Below, piece after piece: positions 4,821 through 8,308 of a DNA stretch of 8,308 nucleotides. The translations under genes were made by a program, and so were the position numbers. The stretch spans positions 1 through 8,308 of the forward strand of contig JAESSX010000193.1 of the NCBI GenBank assembly GCA_016763915.1, given 5' to 3'. The DNA is from Rhodospirillales bacterium. GTDB lineage: Bacteria > Pseudomonadota > Alphaproteobacteria > Rhodospirillales_A > Casp-alpha2. The notes beneath the pieces are model-generated. The model saw only the letters and a program-made list of their open reading frames with translations, searched no databases and was not told the DNA's origin. The first letter of the stretch is position 1, and each line of letters begins with the position of its first letter.

Positions 4821-7800
4821 GGAACCGCCGGCCGTCATTGTGCTTAACGAACGGCTGGCAACGGCGATCATGCTGAGATCGTTTATTTCCGTTCCCCACA
4901 GTTCGGTTAAAAGCTGTTCGGTGGGCTCGACCCGGGCGCGGTTGTTTTTCAGCCAGCCCGAGACCGCCGTTTCCGGATTGCGCAGCGCCCCGGACCCGAT
5001 CACCAGATTGGCCAACGCAAGTTGATGCCCGTAAATTTCCTCGGTCAGGGCGGCGACGGCAAGGGTCTGCCAATGGCCGCCGACAGCCATCTGCTCGGCC
5101 GCGGCGCGCAGCCGGCCCAAGCGGAAATGGGTGCCGATGGCGAAATAGATTCTCGCCACGTCGCCGACGGCAAGCCGCCGCCGGTTGGCCAGACGCACGA
5201 TATCGCAGGCGGAATACAGATTGACCAGTGTGGCGATCTGCAACGCCAGGGCTTCCGGCACGCCCTGACCGATATAGGGTTCGGCCCGTTTTTTCACATC
5301 CTTCATATAATGGGCCGGAAGAAAGCCATCGAGACCTTCGGACAGTGCGGTAATGCCGTCGCGGAAGTCCCTCACGTGGGCGCCGATGTCGAGGCCCGCC
5401 TTGCCGTTACGCAGGAACCACAAGGTCACCCATTCGATCAGATGATTGATATCCAGCATCATCGTGGCCTGGGCCATGGCCGGGACGCGGTTGTCCAGTT
5501 TCTCGATCGACCGCCACAACCCGCGCAGCTGGAACACCTCGCAAGCAATGGTATAGGCGCGGGTGATTTCGGCGGCGTTCTTGCCGGATTTCTCCCTGAA
5601 TTCGTTGACGAACGTGCCGCCGACCCGATTAATCATGGAATTGGTGATGCGGGTGGCGATGATTTCCCGGCACAGGCGGTGGCCCCGGATATCCTTGAGG
5701 TACGTTTGGCGAAGCGGGGTCGGAAAATACTCAACCAGATTCTCCTCCAGCCACGGATCGTCCGGAACGTCGGATGCCAGCAACTCGTCATACAGCCAGA
5801 TTTTTGAATACGATATGACGATGGCGATTTCCGGGCGGGTCAGACCCTGTTTCGCCGCTTCGCGCTCCCCCAGGGTTTCGTCATCGGGCAGGAATTCAAC
5901 AGCCCGGTTCAAGCGCCCGCTGCGTTCCAGCTTCCGCATCAGCCTTTTCTGATTGTCCAGGGCCTGGCTGCCCTTGGCACGGATCATCGAAATGGCCTGG
6001 GTCTGGAGGTAATTGTGGCGAAGCACCAGAGCCCCGACCTCGTTGGTCATGGTCGCCAGCAGCTTGTTGCGCTGGGGCGCCGTGAGACGGCCCTGGGCGA
6101 CCACGGAATCGATCAGAATCTTGATGTTGACCTCGTGGTCCGAACAATCCACGCCGGCGGAATTGTCGATGGAGTCCGTGTTCAGGCGGCCGCCGCCCAG
6201 GGCATATTCGACTCGTCCCAACTGGGTGGTGCCAAGATTGGCGCCTTCGCCGACGACCTTGCAGCGCAACTCCCGCCCGTTAATGCGGATCGCGTCGTTG
6301 GCCCGGTCGCCCACGTCCAGATCCGATTCGGACGCCGCCTTGACATAGGTCCCGATGCCGCCGAACCACAACAGGTCGACGTCGCCTTTAAGCATATAGC
6401 CCAGCAATTCGTTCGGCGTGACGGTGTCTTTGGGGATGTCGAACAAGGCACGGATTTCCGGCGACAGGCGAAGCGTTTTTGCGCTGCGGTCCAACACGCC
6501 GCCGCCCTTGGAAATCAGGTCCGTGTCGTAATCGGCCCAACTGGACCGCGGCAGGCGGAACATCCGCTTGCGCTCATCGAAGCTTTTCGCCGGGTCGGGA
6601 TCGGGATCGATAAAGATGTGCAGATGGTTGAAGGCGCCGACCAGCTTGATCTGTTTCGACAACAACATGCCGTTGCCGAACACGTCGCCCGACATATCAC
6701 CGATGCCAATGACGGTGAAGGGCTGCTTCTGGGTGTCGACGCCGATTTCACGGAAATGGCGCTTGACCGATTCCCAACCGCCGCGCGCGGTGATGCCCAT
6801 TTTCTTGTGGTCATAGCCCTGGCTTCCGCCCGACGCGAAGGCGTCGCCCAGCCAATGGCCGTATTGCTCGGAAACACCGTTGGCGATATCGGAAAAGGTC
6901 GCCGTGCCCTTGTCGGCGGCGACCACCAGATAGGGGTCGGGACCATCCAGGCGGACAACCTGTTTCGGCGCGATGATGCGGGTGCCCTGGTAGTTGTCGG
7001 TCAGGTCGAAAAGACCGGAGATAAAGATTTTATAGCACGCGATGCCTTCGGCCAGAAAGCCATCCCTGCCGCCGCCCTGGGGCGGGTTTTTAACCACGAA
7101 CCCGCCCTTGGATCCGACCGGAACGATGACCGCGTTTTTGACCTGCTGCGCCTTGACCAGACCCAGAACTTCGGTACGGAAATCCTCGCGCCGATCCGAC
7201 CAGCGCAGCCCGCCGCGCGCCACCATGCCGAAGCGCAGGTGCACCCCTTCGACGCGGGGGCTGTAGACGAAAATTTCATATAACGGGCGCGGCAGCGGAA
7301 GTTCGTCGATATTGGCCGATTTGATCTTGAACGACAGGTAGGGCTTCGGCGCGCCATCGGCGGCGGCTTGAAAGAAATTGGTCCTCAGCGTCGAATCCAC
7401 GGCATTCACGAAGCGCCGCAGAATGCGGTCCTCGTCGGCGCTGACGACGGCGTTCAGGCCCTTGTCGATTTGTTTTCTGATGCGATTGGCGCGGGCCGCG
7501 GAGCGCCCGGCTCCACCCTTTGCGGCGGGGTCGAACACGGTCAGGAACAAATCGACGATACGCCGCGCAATGGCGGCATTGTTCGCCAGCGTTTGTTCCA
7601 TATAGGCCTGGGAAAAGGCGATTCCCGCCTGGCGCAGAAATTTCGCATAGGCCCGCAAAATCACCACCTCACGCCACGTCAGCCCGCCCCCGGAGACCAG
7701 CGCATTGAGCCCGTCGCTTTCGGTATCGCCGTGCCAGACACGGTCAAAGGCGTCTTTGAGGTTATCGTTAATGGCCTCAAGGTTGACGGTGCTGCCGTCG

Positions 7801-8308
7801 CGGGATTCCAGCCCGAAATCATGAATCATGACTTTCCGGCCCTGGTCCCGGCCCGGTTCGGGGGCCAGGATCACATCGTGCGGGATTTCGTTCATCACCC
7901 GGAAGCCCATGTGCTCGAACAACGGCAAGGCGTCGGACAGCGGCACCGCCGTGTCCAGATGGTAGACCTTGAACCGGATATTGCTGGCCGGTGATCCCGG
8001 CGGCCGGTACAGCGCCATGCCGATGCCGCCGCCTTCCAGCAGGCGTTCGATCTCGCGGATATCTTCGATCGCCTGGGCGCTGTCATGGGTTTCCCGGTAC
8101 CCCGCATCGAAAGCCTCGCCATAGCGTTGCAGCAGTTCGTTTACGCTCTCTTCGCCGTAGCGATCGGCCAGGGCTTCGCTCAGGCGGTCGGTCCACGACC
8201 GGGCCGCCGCGACAAGACGGGCTTCCAGCGCCGGGACCTCGTAGGGCGGGATTTTTCCCGGCTTGGTGCGGATGATCAGATGCAGGCGCGCCAGCGGGGA
8301 AGCACCGA
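4818..8308 (-). CDS. gdhB: NAD-specific glutamate dehydrogenase, large (about 180 kDa) type; N-terminal part outside window
   Basis: Catalyses glutamate + NAD + water to 2-oxoglutarate + NADH + ammonium, mainly a catabolic step in the cytoplasm. The frame stays open to the right edge: 1162 residues are visible, ending in TAG at 4818-4820. Large-type enzymes have about 1600 residues, so roughly the first 450 are missing. A Met at 8018 is internal, because the frame upstream of it continues with family-like sequence (RLHLIIRTKPGK). Numbered from that Met, the catalytic region has ARGGLRWSDRREDFRTE (267-283), KAQQVKNA (289-296) and PVGSKGGF (300-307; K304 probably matches the active-site lysine of classical GDHs). 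The dinucleotide-binding region has GIGDMSGDVFGNGM (438-451), then VVGEGANLGTTQLGR (588-602). A long helical C-terminal region follows, as in this family. No frameshift or internal stop is seen. It is the first gene of the run; its promoter is beyond the window. The symbol gdhB follows Pseudomonas usage; gdhZ is used in Caulobacter. Confidence 0.95.
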   Translation of the reverse strand, partial: GASPLARLHLIIRTKPGKIPPYEVPALEARLVAAARSWTDRLSEALADRYGEESVNELLQRYGEAFDAGYRETHDSAQAIEDIREIERLLEGGGIGMALYRPPGSPASNIRFKVYHLDTAVPLSDALPLFEHMGFRVMNEIPHDVILAPEPGRDQGRKVMIHDFGLESRDGSTVNLEAINDNLKDAFDRVWHGDTESDGLNALVSGGGLTWREVVILRAYAKFLRQAGIAFSQAYMEQTLANNAAIARRIVDLFLTVFDPAAKGGAGRSAARANRIRKQIDKGLNAVVSADEDRILRRFVNAVDSTLRTNFFQAAADGAPKPYLSFKIKSANIDELPLPRPLYEIFVYSPRVEGVHLRFGMVARGGLRWSDRREDFRTEVLGLVKAQQVKNAVIVPVGSKGGFVVKNPPQGGGRDGFLAEGIACYKIFISGLFDLTDNYQGTRIIAPKQVVRLDGPDPYLVVAADKGTATFSDIANGVSEQYGHWLGDAFASGGSQGYDHKKMGITARGGWESVKRHFREIGVDTQKQPFTVIGIGDMSGDVFGNGMLLSKQIKLVGAFNHLHIFIDPDPDPAKSFDERKRMFRLPRSSWADYDTDLISKGGGVLDRSAKTLRLSPEIRALFDIPKDTVTPNELLGYMLKGDVDLLWFGGIGTYVKAASESDLDVGDRANDAIRINGRELRCKVVGEGANLGTTQLGRVEYALGGGRLNTDSIDNSAGVDCSDHEVNIKILIDSVVAQGRLTAPQRNKLLATMTNEVGALVLRHNYLQTQAISMIRAKGSQALDNQKRLMRKLERSGRLNRAVEFLPDDETLGEREAAKQGLTRPEIAIVISYSKIWLYDELLASDVPDDPWLEENLVEYFPTPLRQTYLKDIRGHRLCREIIATRITNSMINRVGGTFVNEFREKSGKNAAEITRAYTIACEVFQLRGLWRSIEKLDNRVPAMAQATMMLDINHLIEWVTLWFLRNGKAGLDIGAHVRDFRDGITALSEGLDGFLPAHYMKDVKKRAEPYIGQGVPEALALQIATLVNLYSACDIVRLANRRRLAVGDVARIYFAIGTHFRLGRLRAAAEQMAVGGHWQTLAVAALTEEIYGHQLALANLVIGSGALRNPETAVSGWLKNNRARVEPTEQLLTELWGTEINDLSMIAVASRSLSTMTAGGS

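Noticed and set aside
6015..7283. A 422-codon open frame on the + strand opposite the glutamate dehydrogenase
   Set aside because: It lies wholly within strongly conserved dehydrogenase coding sequence. Its protein has no recognisable motif, and its length is explained by the codon bias of GC-rich DNA.
7985..8018. A start of the dehydrogenase at ATG 8018, giving a 1066-residue protein
   Set aside because: The frame continues open to the right edge with sequence typical of the family, and large-type enzymes are much longer, so 8018 is an internal methionine.

Overview
The window is GC-rich DNA with dense gene packing and almost no spacers. It looks like the chromosome of an alphaproteobacterium, possibly a member of the Rhodospirillales. 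The basis is family-level only: a very large NAD-dependent glutamate dehydrogenase, an AHL-lactonase-like hydrolase, a GmhA-like SIS protein and a methyltransferase/glycosyltransferase fusion. No rRNA, tRNA, CRISPR array, transposase or phage gene is visible.

Layout from left to right. (a) 2-184, + strand: the last 60 codons of a protein that enters the window from the left, with a hydrophobic segment followed by a Cys-containing tail. (b) 185-275: a convergent spacer with hairpin-forming sequence. (c) 276-1715, - strand: a 479-residue fusion of a class I SAM-dependent methyltransferase and a DPM1-like family 2 glycosyltransferase. (d) 1716-1862: a leader or promoter spacer. (e) 1863-2021, + strand: a second copy of the tail coding sequence from (a), about 78% identical over 103 ungapped bases, as a 52-codon frame that is probably a gene remnant. 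(f) 2018-8308, - strand: a tight four-gene run transcribed right to left. It comprises NAD-glutamate dehydrogenase (start outside the window), a UMF1/Atg22-like MFS transporter, a GmhA-like SIS isomerase and a metallo-beta-lactamase-fold hydrolase.

The four genes in (f) are separated by 13 bases, a 4-base overlap and 4 bases, so they are very likely co-transcribed and partly translationally coupled. Glutamate dehydrogenase links glutamate to 2-oxoglutarate. The MFS protein may move a small metabolite, the SIS protein isomerises a sugar phosphate, and the MBL protein probably hydrolyses a lactone or ester. No obvious single pathway joins them. The fusion in (c) probably charges a polyprenyl phosphate or similar acceptor with a sugar, and may methylate a related glycan.

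The least explained part is the left 2 kb. The fusion gene lies between two direct copies of a short coding segment whose protein family I do not recognise. The four complete genes all have a non-ATG codon (TTG or GTG) as the upstream-most start, so start choices are discussed one by one.
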